From: Austwickia chelonae NBRC 105200 | GTDB lineage: Bacteria > Actinomycetota > Actinomycetes > Actinomycetales > Dermatophilaceae | Direction of reading: 5' to 3' | NCBI RefSeq assembly: GCF_000298175.1 | Contig: NZ_BAGZ01000009.1 | Location: 124,001 to 188,000, forward strand | Length of the DNA stretch: 64,000 bases | In this document: positions 26,727 to 35,032 of the stretch, in pieces | How positions within the stretch are numbered: position 1 is the stretch's first letter | Layout: each line of letters starts with the position of its first letter | Notes under the pieces: generated by a model | What the model was told of the DNA's origin: nothing | Databases searched by the model: none | What the model saw: only the letters and a program-made list of their open reading frames with translations | Position numbers and translations under genes: made by a program

Positions 26727-27932
26727 ATGGAAATCTCCCGGGGCCGGCGAGTCCTCGTCCTCCTGGCCACCGCGGCACTGCTCCTGCTCGCCGCGCGCGC
26801 GTTGACCACCACCGAGCGGTGGATGCTGCATTACGACCTGGACATCTATCTGAATGTCGCCCGGTCCTTCCTGGACACGGGATCGCTCTACTCCTATCGC
26901 ACCGACACGGGGATGGGGTTCACCTATCCGCCGGTGGCGATCGTGTTCTTCCTCCCCTTCGTGTCCTTGCCTCCGACGACGGCCTGGGTCTTCTGGAATC
27001 TGTTGATCGTCGCGGCCACGGTGCCGACGGCGTGGCTGTGGGCGCGGGAGGTCCGCGCGTCGGTTTCGACGCGGGAGTTCCGCATGTCGGCTCCGGCGGG
27101 GTTCACCGGGGTCGTCGTCGTGGCCCTGGTGCTCGCGTCGGAACCGGTGACCAGGTCGTTGTGGCTCGGGCAGGTGAGCCCTTTCGTGGGGGTCGCCACG
27201 GTGGCCGGTCTGGTGGGTGTCCAGGCCCGGCGGGGTGCGTGGACGGGTCTGGGTGCGGCGGCCAAGCTCACTCCTGGTGCGAATCTCGCTGCCTATCTGG
27301 CTTTCGCGCATCTGCGTCCGCGGATCGTCCCGGCCGTGGTCACCGGGGTCGTCCTGACCGGGCTGGGGGTGTTGATCGCTCCGGCTTCGTCCTGGGAGTA
27401 CTTCGGGACATTGGTGTGGGATTCTTCCCGGGTCGGGCGGGTCGACCTGGCCACCAACGAATCCCTGGCCGGGGTCTTCGCCCGGTGGGGTGTGCCTGCC
27501 CCGGTGGCGACGAAGGTCGGTTTGTTCACCGCGGTGGTTCTGGCCGTGGGCTGGTTCCTCGCGGTGCGCAGGCATCGTCCGGGGCCGGTGGAGGTCGTCG
27601 GCGCTGTCGGGGTGACGATGCTCTTCGCCTTGCCGATCGGCTGGTCGCACCATGCGTTGCCCGTGGTGTTCGCCTGGGTCGGCCTGTTCGTGATCGGGGT
27701 CTTCGACCGTGGCCCCCGTTGGTGGTTGCTTCCCGGGTGTGCGGTGGCCGGGTTGGCGGTGTGGACGGTGCCGGTCGTCTACTGGACGATGCGGTGGATC
27801 CCTCAGGTCATGGCTGCCGCGCCGTACGTCCGTCCGGTGAGTTCGCTGGTGCTGCTCGCGGTGACGGTGTGGACGGCCCGTTCCCGGTCGACTCTGCCTG
27901 CCGGCTCAGACCTGGCTGTCCCCGGGCGATGA
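26727..27932 (+). CDS. GT87 (DUF2029) polyprenyl-phosphate mannosyltransferase-like protein
   Basis: 401 residues and about ten membrane helices. The first extracellular loop has DLDIYLNVARSFLDTGSLY and GFTYPPVA, the acidic and Y-P-P signature of GT87 enzymes that take mannose from polyprenyl-phosphate to build lipomannan or other envelope glycans in actinobacteria. SNESLAG-like TNESLAGVFARWG and IGWSHHALPV are further family motifs. ATG 26727 has AGGAGG 10 nt upstream; 35 upstream in-frame codons are rejected as Arg/Pro-rich. Acceptor glycan unknown. Confidence 0.85.
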   Translation: MEISRGRRVLVLLATAALLLLAARALTTTERWMLHYDLDIYLNVARSFLDTGSLYSYRTDTGMGFTYPPVAIVFFLPFVSLPPTTAWVFWNLLIVAATVPTAWLWAREVRASVSTREFRMSAPAGFTGVVVVALVLASEPVTRSLWLGQVSPFVGVATVAGLVGVQARRGAWTGLGAAAKLTPGANLAAYLAFAHLRPRIVPAVVTGVVLTGLGVLIAPASSWEYFGTLVWDSSRVGRVDLATNESLAGVFARWGVPAPVATKVGLFTAVVLAVGWFLAVRRHRPGPVEVVGAVGVTMLFALPIGWSHHALPVVFAWVGLFVIGVFDRGPRWWLLPGCAVAGLAVWTVPVVYWTMRWIPQVMAAAPYVRPVSSLVLLAVTVWTARSRSTLPAGSDLAVPGR

Positions 27933-28009
27933 GACGAGAGGAATCCGTGGCTTCGATCACGCCCTGACGGGGCGATCCGGCTGCGGGACAGTCGACCCGG
28001 TGGAGGACC

Positions 28010-29716
28010 ATGGACGGCGCGTTGACCTGGGTTCTGCTGGCGGCGACCGTGGTGGCGACGGCGTGGGCCTTCTGGCCTCGTCGGTCGGGTGGGAAGCCGT
28101 CGCGTCGGGCGTCGTCGGGTGCAGGTCCGGGTTCAGGTCAGGGCGCGGACGGGCCCGACGAGAGCGGTTCGGGGCGTGGGTCTCCGGGGATCTCGGGAGC
28201 TCGGGGGGCTCCTGGGGGTGCACCGGGTGCGGTGAGGGGCCCGGTCGGGGCGTTACCTGCTGGACGGGCGCCTGCCGCGTTGACCGGTTCGTCGTCTTCG
28301 TCGTCTTCGTCGTCCTCTTCGGATCCGCGGGGTGGTGCGCATCGTGGCGGTCGAGGACGCGGTCCGCAGGCGGGCGGACCTGAGGCGGGCGGGGGGCGTG
28401 GCGGGGATCGCGGGTCGTCCGCGCCGGAGGACGGAGCTGCGCCGGGGGACGGAGCTGACCCGAGGGATGGGGCCGCCGCTGGCCCGCCCCGCCGTCCAGC
28501 CCCTGCGCCGCTGTCACCACGGTCGCCGCTGTTCGCCTTCGGTTCGCTGTCCGGGGGTGGCGAGGGATACGTGCATCTCGGGGATTTCGCGTGCATCCAG
28601 GTGATGACCACGGGTTTCTCCGCTGCCCGGGAGCGGGTGATCGAGGTGGCCGTGGCGCATTGTGACCGGTCCGGCCGGGTGCAGGAGGTGTGGTCCTCCT
28701 TGGTCGATCCGCAACGCGCCGAGGTGTCCGGCGCGGCTGTGCACGGCCTGTGGCCGGGCGTCCTGCAGGGTGCGCCGTCGTTCGCGCAGATCGCTCCGGA
28801 GGTGCTCTCCCGGTTGGAGGGTCGGGTGGCGGTGGCGCTGGGCGCGGAGCTGGTGGAGGCTTTCCTGGCTGCGGAGTTGTTGCGGGCGGGTGTGTTGACC
28901 GCGCCGGTTCCGGCGGTGGACGTGGGCCGGTGGGCTGCGGTGTCGGGGGCGGCGAGCGGGCGGTGGGCTGCGGTGGCGCGGTTGGCCGGTCGGGGGCGGT
29001 CCGTGCCCTCGTCGGCGGTGGAAGATGTGCGCCTGTTGGCTGCGGTGTTGCCCCGGTTGTGGGCTTCGTTCGGCACTGATCTGGTGTTTCCGGTGGGGCC
29101 GACGCCGGTCTCCTCGGGGAGGCACCGTCGGGCGGTGCCGGGGGTCGTCCGGCCGGCGGCTCAGGTCGGGGCGGTCCCGACGGGGTGGCTGGCCGAGTTG
29201 ATGGTGGCCTTGCCGATGAGTGCCGCGGAGACCCATGATGCCCGGCTGGCGGCCTATGTCGACGGGTTGACGGCGATCCTGCCGACGGGTCGCATCGTCG
29301 CCGAAGAGGTGCGCGAGTTGACGGGTTCGGCGGTGCGGGCGGGGTTCACGTCGTCGCAGTTGCATGCGGTGGCGGTGCGTCTGTTGGAGTCGATGCGTTC
29401 CACGGCTTTTGCCCGTGGGGAGCTGTCGCAGGATCAGGTGCGCCATCTGCGGGCGGCTGCGGTCTCCTTGGGGGTGCCGCAGTATTTCGACGATCTGGTG
29501 CAGGCTCCGGCGCCGCCTGCTCCGGAGCCGGGGTCGGGTTCGTTCAGCCGTCCGGTGCGCAAGCCGTTGCCGCCGCCTCCGCCGCAGTGGCTGCCCAGGT
29601 GTGGGCATTGTCTGCAGGTCGGTCATTACACGTCGTCGTGTCCTCGGCTGCGTCGTCGTGGCCGGGGTGGTGGCACGCCTGGGGTGGGCCCGGTGGAGCC
29701 GATCCGCCCGATCTGA
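28010..29716 (+). CDS. Membrane-anchored degenerate DEDDh exonuclease-fold protein with TerB-like region and CCHC zinc knuckle
   Basis: 568 residues. One N-terminal membrane helix (5-22), a low-complexity linker to about 165 with a ten-serine run, an exonuclease-fold region (about 185-340) recognisable from TTGFSAARERVIEVAVAH, VSGAAVHGLW and GAPSFAQIAPEV, then an acidic helical TerB-like region (about 395-505), and a C-terminal CX2CX4HX4C knuckle (531-544: CGHCLQVGHYTSSC). The catalytic DxE of DEDDh enzymes is replaced by QxM, and the HNxxFD motif reads LGAELVEAF, so nuclease activity is unlikely. It may bind nucleic acid as a scaffold. Start ATG follows GGAGG 7 nt upstream. Confidence 0.7.
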   Translation: MDGALTWVLLAATVVATAWAFWPRRSGGKPSRRASSGAGPGSGQGADGPDESGSGRGSPGISGARGAPGGAPGAVRGPVGALPAGRAPAALTGSSSSSSSSSSSDPRGGAHRGGRGRGPQAGGPEAGGGRGGDRGSSAPEDGAAPGDGADPRDGAAAGPPRRPAPAPLSPRSPLFAFGSLSGGGEGYVHLGDFACIQVMTTGFSAARERVIEVAVAHCDRSGRVQEVWSSLVDPQRAEVSGAAVHGLWPGVLQGAPSFAQIAPEVLSRLEGRVAVALGAELVEAFLAAELLRAGVLTAPVPAVDVGRWAAVSGAASGRWAAVARLAGRGRSVPSSAVEDVRLLAAVLPRLWASFGTDLVFPVGPTPVSSGRHRRAVPGVVRPAAQVGAVPTGWLAELMVALPMSAAETHDARLAAYVDGLTAILPTGRIVAEEVRELTGSAVRAGFTSSQLHAVAVRLLESMRSTAFARGELSQDQVRHLRAAAVSLGVPQYFDDLVQAPAPPAPEPGSGSFSRPVRKPLPPPPPQWLPRCGHCLQVGHYTSSCPRLRRRGRGGGTPGVGPVEPIRPI

Positions 29717-30214
29717 GCCGTCACTCGGTGCACGCCCTGGAGGCTTCCACGCTCGCCCAGTTTCTGTCTGCTCTTCTCTGTCACCCTCTCTCCCCTCCCC
29801 CCTCCCCTCTCCCCTCCCCCCGATGTGCTGGCGTCTTCGAGCCGACTGGCAGCACCTTTCCTCGACTCCAGATCGTGTTCTTCCAGGCGGCCAGCGGAGG
29901 AAAGGTGCTGGCAGTCGGGGCCGGGGCGCGACGGCCGGGTGGCTGGCGAAGGTGGGGTGGCCGGCCTGGGTGGGGCTGCGGGGGGTGCGCTCGGTTGTCG
30001 CTGTGGGGGTGTCGAGGGGTCGTTGCGCATCGGTCGTCCGCTCCGGGTGGTGCCGCCAGCTGCGGGGATGGAGGGAGTGGAGCCGGTCGGGTCAGATCTG
30101 GACGGTTGGTGCCGATTCGGGTGTGCAGCACGACGGGTGAACTCCTCGTCGATCTTTTCTCAGCCTTTTCTCGGGAGACGTCGGTCTGGCCGGGACGACG
30201 ACAAGGACTTTTCC
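29717..30214. other. Intergenic region of about 500 bp with polypyrimidine tract
   Basis: Holds a 38-nt pure C/T run at 29784-29821 (listed separately). No gene recognised; AAGGAC before 30215 is a weak ribosome site. Confidence 0.45.
29784..29821. repeat. Pure polypyrimidine tract, G-quadruplex candidate on minus strand
   Basis: All 38 bases are C or T, with runs of four to six C. The minus strand therefore has four or more G4-G6 runs separated by 1-4 nt, fitting the usual G-quadruplex pattern. Confidence 0.75.
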
Positions 30215-30547
30215 ATGGATGTGAATTCGCAGAGCCCGATCGTGCTCGCTGCGGTGTACGAGGAATACCGTCGCTACGAAAGGTATCTGGCGTTGGCTTT
30301 CGGGTTGGGCCTGGTCACGGTGGTGTCCTTGTTGTGCCAGAACCCGGCGTGGCCTGGTTCGATGGCGATCTTGGCCGTCGTGGCGGCTGCTTTCCGTAAG
30401 TACCATCTCGTGGTGCACCGGTTGGTCGGGGATCCCGGTCCGGCGACGGATCAGGCGGTGCAGTTGTGGGGTACGGCGGCTCAGGCTTGTGTGTGGGGGG
30501 CGATCCCGATCGTCTGTGCGCTGGGCGTTCTGCAGTTCTACGCCTGA
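30215..30547 (+). CDS. Small membrane protein of unknown function
   Basis: 110 residues with hydrophobic segments at about 22-40, 48-60 and 85-105. The N-terminus (VLAAVYEEYRRYERYLALAF) is charged and helical. No family recognised. ATG 30215 is favoured over an in-frame start far upstream because the preceding residues have no coding character; AAGGAC is 9 nt before it. It is the last gene before tRNA-Ser on the opposite strand. Confidence 0.55.
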   Translation: MDVNSQSPIVLAAVYEEYRRYERYLALAFGLGLVTVVSLLCQNPAWPGSMAILAVVAAAFRKYHLVVHRLVGDPGPATDQAVQLWGTAAQACVWGAIPIVCALGVLQFYA

Positions 30548-30656
30548 GGTCGGTCTGATGCTGCGACGCGGCGGCGGCAGAGTGGGCCGCTTGTAGACGC
30601 AGTGGGCGGTCGTCGCTGCCAGGACGTCGCGTGGTCGTCCGTCGTCATCGTGAGAA

Positions 30657-30698
30657 ATCGAGAAGCCCGGCCCCTGCTGAGGGACCGGGCTTCTCGAT
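30657..30698 (-). terminator. Hairpin terminator after tRNA-Ser
   Basis: 14-bp perfect arms ATCGAGAAGCCCGG / CCGGGCTTCTCGAT around a 14-nt loop, about 20 bp beyond the tRNA 3' end. It may stop transcription from both sides. Confidence 0.8.
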
Positions 30699-30719
30699 GA
30701 TGTCCGAGGACATCCTGGG

Positions 30720-30806
30720 CGGTGGCGGTGGGATTTGAACCCACGGTGGAGTTGCCCCCACACACGCTTTCGAGGCGTGCTCCTTTGGCCGCTCGGACAC
30801 GCCACC
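30720..30806 (-). tRNA. tRNA-Ser (anticodon CGA)
   Basis: Complete cloverleaf of 87 nt on the minus strand: acceptor GGTGGCG/CGCCACC with discriminator G, D arm TCC/GGA, anticodon stem CACGC/GCGTG around CTCGAAA, long variable arm typical of class II tRNAs, and T arm GTGGG-TTCAAAT-CCCAC. CCA is not encoded. Confidence 0.96.
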
Positions 30807-30948
30807 GTCGACCAGACTACTAGAGCGGGAACGCGTCAGGAAATCCGGTCCGGCTTTTCCGCTCCACGTTCCGCTCCACACATCCGCGCTGCCTCGTTGC
30901 CGCATCCGCTCTTCGCATCCACCCCACATCCACTCCCCACATCCACTC

Positions 30949-31008
30949 CACGCCCGCTCCGCGTCCAGGCCGCACCTCCACACCCGCTCCGCGTCCAGGC
31001 CGCACTTC
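30949..31008. repeat. Two tandem 30-bp repeats
   Basis: Units 30949-30978 and 30979-31008 share CCGCTCCGCGTCCAGGCCGC and differ at only two positions (G/A near the start, C/T near the end). They are preceded by shorter degenerate CATCCACTCC repeats from about 30900. They lie between tadA and tRNA-Ser. Confidence 0.8.
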
Positions 31009-31071
31009 CACACCCAGCTGCCCGGCGGACGCCCACCCGATCCGGGTGCCGGCTCTGCGTCGGCGGCTCGT

Positions 31072-31578
31072 TCAGCGTCGTCGGCCGAAGAAGTCGAGGA
31101 GCAGTTGTCCGCATTCGTCGGCGCGGACCCCGCCGACGACGTGGACGCGGTGCAGGGCGTGCCGGTCGCGGACGAGGTCCCACAGGGAGCCGCAGGCACC
31201 GGCTTTGGGGTCCCAGGCGCCGAGGACGAGGGTGTCGATGCGTGCGAGGGAGATCGCTCCGGCGCACATGGGGCAGGGTTCGAGGGTGACGACGAGGGTG
31301 CATCCGTCGAGTCGCCAGCTCTGGCGGTGTCGTGCGGCTTCGCGGAGGGCGACGATCTCGGCGTGCCCGGTGGGGTCGTGGTCGATCTCTCGGGTGTTGG
31401 CGCCGGTTCCGATGATCTGTCCTGCCGGGTCGACGACGACTGCGCCGATGGGCACATCTCCGGCTTGACCTGCTCTTTCGGCGAGGTCGAGGGCGGTCTG
31501 CATCCAGTTGTCGTAGCGGCGGTCGTAGCCGGTTGCATGCGGTGGCCGCGCGGACGGGGACGGATCTGCTGAGGTCAC
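31072..31578 (-). CDS. tadA: tRNA-specific adenosine deaminase
   Basis: 168 residues. It converts adenosine 34 to inosine in tRNA-Arg(ACG), the very tRNA encoded at 46941. Zinc ligands and catalytic Glu are in TGHAEIVAL (about residues 70-78) and EPCPMCAGA (about 98-106). The fold itself begins around residue 25 (MQTALDLAERAGQAGD), so an internal ATG is possible and the first 25 residues may be untranslated. It is divergent from upp with only 16 bp between the annotated starts. Confidence 0.94.
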   Translation of the reverse strand: MTSADPSPSARPPHATGYDRRYDNWMQTALDLAERAGQAGDVPIGAVVVDPAGQIIGTGANTREIDHDPTGHAEIVALREAARHRQSWRLDGCTLVVTLEPCPMCAGAISLARIDTLVLGAWDPKAGACGSLWDLVRDRHALHRVHVVGGVRADECGQLLLDFFGRRR

Positions 31579-31594
31579 ACGTTAAGTTTGCTGT

Positions 31595-32233
31595 ATGCGC
31601 GTGCATGTGGCCGACCACCCTTTGATCAATCACAAGCTGACCTATCTGCGTGACAAGCAGACGGATTCGCCGACTTTCCGCCGGTTGGCGGAGGAGTTGG
31701 TGACCCTTCTGGCCTATGAGGCGACGCGCGATGTGCGGGTCGAACCGAAGCCGATCGAGACTCCGTTGTGTTCGGCGACGGGGATCAAGTTGGCGAACCC
31801 GAAGCCGGTGATCATTCCGATCCTGCGGGCGGGGCTGGGCATGCTCGAAGGGATGGTGCGTCTGCTGCCGAGTGCGGAGGTGGGTTTCCTCGGCATGGTG
31901 CGTGACGAGGAGACCTTGGAGGTCAGCACGTATGCGAACCGGTTGCCGAAGTCGTTGACCGGCCGTCAGTGTTATGTGGTCGATCCGATGTTGGCGACGG
32001 GTCATTCGTTGGCGATGGCGATCGAGTATTTGGTGCAGTTGGGGGCTGAGGACATCACGGCGGTGTGTCTGTTGGCGGCGCCGGAGGGTATCGAGCATGT
32101 CCGTTCGGTTTTCGAGGGCCGCCCGTTGTCGGTGAATCTGGTGGTCGGTGGGGTCGATGACGGTCTCAACGAGCAGGGGTACATCGTTCCGGGTCTGGGT
32201 GATGCCGGTGACCGGTTGTACGGCGTGGTCTGA
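31595..32233 (+). CDS. upp: Uracil phosphoribosyltransferase
   Basis: 212 residues. Salvages uracil with PRPP to UMP. The PRPP loop [19 protein letters not shown] (about residue 130) and the C-terminal uracil-binding [16 protein letters not shown] are typical. Conserved start [20 protein letters not shown] confirms the ATG. It ends 17 bp from the convergent HAAS-domain gene without a visible terminator. Confidence 0.97.
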   Translation: MRVHVADHPLINHKLTYLRDKQTDSPTFRRLAEELVTLLAYEATRDVRVEPKPIETPLCSATGIKLANPKPVIIPILRAGLGMLEGMVRLLPSAEVGFLGMVRDEETLEVSTYANRLPKSLTGRQCYVVDPMLATGHSLAMAIEYLVQLGAEDITAVCLLAAPEGIEHVRSVFEGRPLSVNLVVGGVDDGLNEQGYIVPGLGDAGDRLYGVV

Positions 32234-32250
32234 TTTCTGTTCTGGTTCTT

Positions 32251-33348
32251 TCAGTGGGCGTCGCTCGGGGTTCTTCCGGGCGGCGTCCGTTTTTGTTGGC
32301 GGGTGCCGAGGTAGGCGGCGAGGGATGACAGGAAGAGCAGGGCGGCGAGTGTTGCGGCGATCTTGAGGTGCAGGGGGAGGTCGGGGCGGTCGGTCAGGTG
32401 TTGGACGATGACGGGTGTGCTGAAGGCGGCGAGGTAGAGGCTGTGTCTGGTCAGGCGGAGTCCGGCTTGGCGGGTCTGGTCTGAGGGCAGGGTGGCTGCG
32501 TAGGCGCGGGGTGGTCCGAATTCTTCGACGAGGGTGCGTCCGCTGGCGGCGGTGTGGGCGCGGGTTTCTTCGAGGTGGGCGCGGATTTTCTTTTCGGGGA
32601 GGTGGTTCTGTCTGCGGAGGCTTTGGGCGAAGGTGTCGAGCCAGTTCTGGTCCTTGCGCCACTCCTGGTCTTGGGGTGTCGGCTGGTCGGGGTGGGGCGG
32701 GGTCGGGGTGGGGTTCGGTGTCTGCCAGGTGAGGGCGACGGCGAGGGTGAGGAGTCCGTAGAGGGCGGTGGCGGCGGCGTGGTGGGTCCAGTTCGCTGTC
32801 CAGAGGGTGGGCCATTGGAGGGTGGTGCGGACGGCGAGTGCTCCTGCGATGAACAGGATGATGGCGGTGGTGGCGGCGCCGAGCGCGGCGGGTGCGCTGT
32901 GTCGGCGGAGCGTCCGGTGGTAGAGGGTGGTTGTGGCGATGAAGGCGATGGCGACGGCGGGTGGTCCCAGGAGTGTTGTCGCGGTGATGTCGGTCGGGGT
33001 GTCGTCGCGGTTGATGATGTGGCGGAGCAGGGGTGCCAGTGCGGTTCCGGTTGCGCCGCCGAGTCCGCTGAGGATGCGGAAGCGCAGGGTGAGTTCTGGG
33101 GGTGTGGTCCAGACGTCGTGGCCTTCCTGCTGCCAGTCGTGGATGCGGTTCTGTGCCCATTCTTCGGCGGGTCCGTGGGTGTCTTCGGCGGTCTGGCCGG
33201 TGTGTCGGCAGGTGTGTCCGGCGTGGAGGAGTGCTTTTCGGATGTGGGTGGGGGCGACGTGGTGGTTCTCGAGGGTTTTCTTGGCGTGGTTCATCCAGGG
33301 CCGGTCGTGGGGGTGGAAGTGTCGGTGCAGTTCGTCGGTGTCGTTCAT
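32251..33348 (-). CDS. Membrane protein with two HAAS-type domains, PadR-associated
   Basis: 365 residues. Two short helical domains (about 12-72 and 232-290) each look like HAAS domains, with a repeated pattern such as KKIRAHLEETRAHTAASGRTLVEEFGPPRAYA. Between and after them lie six or so membrane helices (about 90-205, 305-350). HAAS proteins are commonly encoded behind PadR regulators and are thought to signal through them. Having two copies in one chain is unusual. The gene starts 34 bp after the PadR stop, in the same operon. The promoter upstream of PadR drives both. Confidence 0.75.
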   Translation of the reverse strand: MNDTDELHRHFHPHDRPWMNHAKKTLENHHVAPTHIRKALLHAGHTCRHTGQTAEDTHGPAEEWAQNRIHDWQQEGHDVWTTPPELTLRFRILSGLGGATGTALAPLLRHIINRDDTPTDITATTLLGPPAVAIAFIATTTLYHRTLRRHSAPAALGAATTAIILFIAGALAVRTTLQWPTLWTANWTHHAAATALYGLLTLAVALTWQTPNPTPTPPHPDQPTPQDQEWRKDQNWLDTFAQSLRRQNHLPEKKIRAHLEETRAHTAASGRTLVEEFGPPRAYAATLPSDQTRQAGLRLTRHSLYLAAFSTPVIVQHLTDRPDLPLHLKIAATLAALLFLSSLAAYLGTRQQKRTPPGRTPSDAH

Positions 33349-33382
33349 GTCCTGTCCTTCCTGGGGTGTCCCGGCCTGGGGG

Positions 33383-33757
33383 TTACCGATGGTGGGGGTG
33401 GGTGTCGGGTGGTTGGTGGGGTTGGGTGAGGTGGAGGATGTCGGCGGCGAAGTGTCGCCAGGTGTGGGTGTCGCGGGTGAGGCGGGTGCGGCCGAGTTCG
33501 GTGATGGTGTAGTTCTTGCGGCCGGGGCCGGTTCGGGGTTCGATCCAGTCGGCGGTGATGTGTCCGGCGTCTTCGAGTCGGGCGAGGACGGGGTAGATGG
33601 AGCCGCCGCGTAGGGTGCCGAATCCGGCTTCTTCGAGTCGGGTGGTGATGGCGTATCCGTGTCGGGGTTCGTCGGCGACGAGTCCGAGGATGACGAGTTC
33701 GAGGGTTGCTCGCACCCAGGTCGGGGGGTAGGTGTTCCGGGTGGTGTCGTCGTTCAC
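33383..33757 (-). CDS. PadR-family transcriptional regulator
   Basis: 124 residues. Winged-helix domain with LELVILGLVADEPRHGYAI (about 18-36), GSIYPVLARLEDAGHI (about 52-67) and the wing EPRTGPGRKNYTITELG. The C-terminal dimerisation helix is short, placing it in the small PadR class. It is probably autoregulatory: an ATGT-N9-ACAT palindrome lies inside its own promoter. The downstream HAAS membrane protein is likely its regulated partner. Confidence 0.93.
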   Translation of the reverse strand: MNDDTTRNTYPPTWVRATLELVILGLVADEPRHGYAITTRLEEAGFGTLRGGSIYPVLARLEDAGHITADWIEPRTGPGRKNYTITELGRTRLTRDTHTWRHFAADILHLTQPHQPPDTHPHHR

Positions 33758-33764
33758 CCAACTA

Positions 33765-33793
33765 AGTATGTTTCGTATCTACATAGTGGTCAA
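33765..33793 (-). promoter_or_regulatory. padR promoter with embedded PadR box
   Basis: Minus strand -35 TTGACC (33788-33793), exact 17-bp spacer, -10 CATACT (33765-33770). ATGT-N9-ACAT at 33768-33784 fills the spacer and overlaps the -10, close to the known ATGT-N8-ACAT PadR operator, so bound PadR would block polymerase. Confidence 0.75.
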
Positions 33794-33925
33794 CGCTATG
33801 GGCGGCGTGGCGGTGTCGGCGGCGGTAGTTGCTCGGCCCGTTGCTGGTGTCGTGCCCGGAAAGTGCTGATATCAGCCTTTAGGCTGCCCGTGGAGTCCGA
33901 AAGTGTCGTTCTTTGGAGATCACGC

Positions 33926-34096
33926 ATGCCTTCGCAGGTCAAGCGGTTCTTGATGTGGGCCTTCTGGGCGTTCGTCATCTATGCGATCGTCACTTCGCCG
34001 GATAGGACGTCCGATATCGTGCGGTCGGTGGCGGCGATCATCACGAATGCTTTTCAGAACATCGGGATTTTCTTCGACCGCATTTTGAACCGGTGA
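33926..34096 (+). CDS. Small single-pass membrane protein, 56 residues
   Basis: ATG follows TTGGAGATC with GGAG 8 nt upstream. One N-terminal membrane helix (about 7-24, FLMWAFWAFVIYAIVTS) and an amphipathic C-terminal half (IVRSVAAIITNAFQNIGIFF). No function known to me. It is followed after 53 bp by the PH-domain protein on the same strand and may be co-transcribed. Confidence 0.7.
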   Translation: MPSQVKRFLMWAFWAFVIYAIVTSPDRTSDIVRSVAAIITNAFQNIGIFFDRILNR

Positions 34097-34149
34097 GTGT
34101 GGTTCTTCGGCGCAGGTGACGGAGGCGGAGACGGAGGCGGTGAGCAGAT

Positions 34150-34974
34150 ATGCCACTGTTCGGCGGGGTTGACGGCACGCCTCGCACGGTGGCGCGATAT
34201 CTGGTCGACGACGAGCTCTGTGTGGTGGCGACCCGGCGTCACTGGGTGGTGTTGGTGGAGCCGTGGTTGAGCGCGGTGGCGGCTTTTCTGGTGGTGGCGT
34301 GGCTGGCTTTCGAGGTGGTGGATCCGCGTCCGGGCCGTCTGGTGGATGTGTTGTGGTGGGTGTGGTTCGCGGTGGTCGGTCGGGCGTTGTGGTTGTCCTG
34401 GGATCGTCATCGCACGTGGTTCGTGGCGACTGATCGTCGGTTGTTGTTGATCTACGGGGTGGTGGTCCGGCGGGTGGCGATGATGCCTTTGGCGAAGGTC
34501 ACCGATATGAGTTATCACCGTACGCCGGTGGGTTGGTTGTTGGGTTTCGGTGATTTCGTCCTGGAGAGCGCCGGGCAGGATCAGGCTTTGCATCGGATCC
34601 GTTTCGTCCCGCGGCCTGATTCGACGTATCGGGCGATCGTCGACGAGATCTTCCACCGGGACGACCCGGGTGTCGACGAAGTCGATGAGACGGACGGCGG
34701 GGTCCGCCTGGTGGAGGATGCCGACGGCCGGTGGGTGGAGGTGGAGGACGATCCGACGGGCCGGTTGGCGATGTCGGCGTCGACGAGCCGGTGGCAGGAC
34801 ATGGCGGTGGCGCAGACCTATCCGGCGAGGGGTGTGCGGGCGCGGGTGTCGCGTCGGAAGCATGCGGTGGCGGCGTGGTTGGGCCTGGAGTCCCCCGAGG
34901 TGCCGGTGCGTCGGGTGCCCTCGGGGGGTTCGTCGACGGACGGTCGTGGCGGGCGTTCGCCGCACGAGCGGTGA
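34150..34974 (+). CDS. Bacterial PH-domain membrane protein (YdbS/bPH2-like)
   Basis: 274 residues. Two membrane helices (about 38-58 and 64-84) followed by a bacterial PH-like domain (about 88-170): TWFVATDRRLLLIYGVVVRRVAMMPLAKVTDM and LLGFGDFVLESAGQDQALHRIRFV. The rest (175-274) is acidic then basic and unstructured. bPH2 proteins sit in the membrane and their role is mostly undefined. ATG gives a natural start; GGCGGTGAG lies upstream. Convergent with a VOC protein. Confidence 0.85.
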   Translation: MPLFGGVDGTPRTVARYLVDDELCVVATRRHWVVLVEPWLSAVAAFLVVAWLAFEVVDPRPGRLVDVLWWVWFAVVGRALWLSWDRHRTWFVATDRRLLLIYGVVVRRVAMMPLAKVTDMSYHRTPVGWLLGFGDFVLESAGQDQALHRIRFVPRPDSTYRAIVDEIFHRDDPGVDEVDETDGGVRLVEDADGRWVEVEDDPTGRLAMSASTSRWQDMAVAQTYPARGVRARVSRRKHAVAAWLGLESPEVPVRRVPSGGSSTDGRGGRSPHER

Positions 34975-35032
34975 CCTCGGCGGGTGCTGCCGCGGGCGGG
35001 TGCTGTGCGCTGACCGGGCTCTGCCGGGCGGG

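Noticed and set aside
24754-26778. 674-codon minus-strand ORF
   Set aside because: Antisense shadow of the tandem phosphatase; no ribosome site, no domain.
28290-28325. Serine-codon run as a genomic microsatellite element
   Set aside because: It is a TCG/TCC/TCT codon run in a low-complexity linker of a coding region; no sign of mobility.
30836-33160. 774-codon minus-strand ORF
   Set aside because: Arg/Pro/His-rich shadow crossing upp and the HAAS gene; the real proteins in other frames have clear domains.
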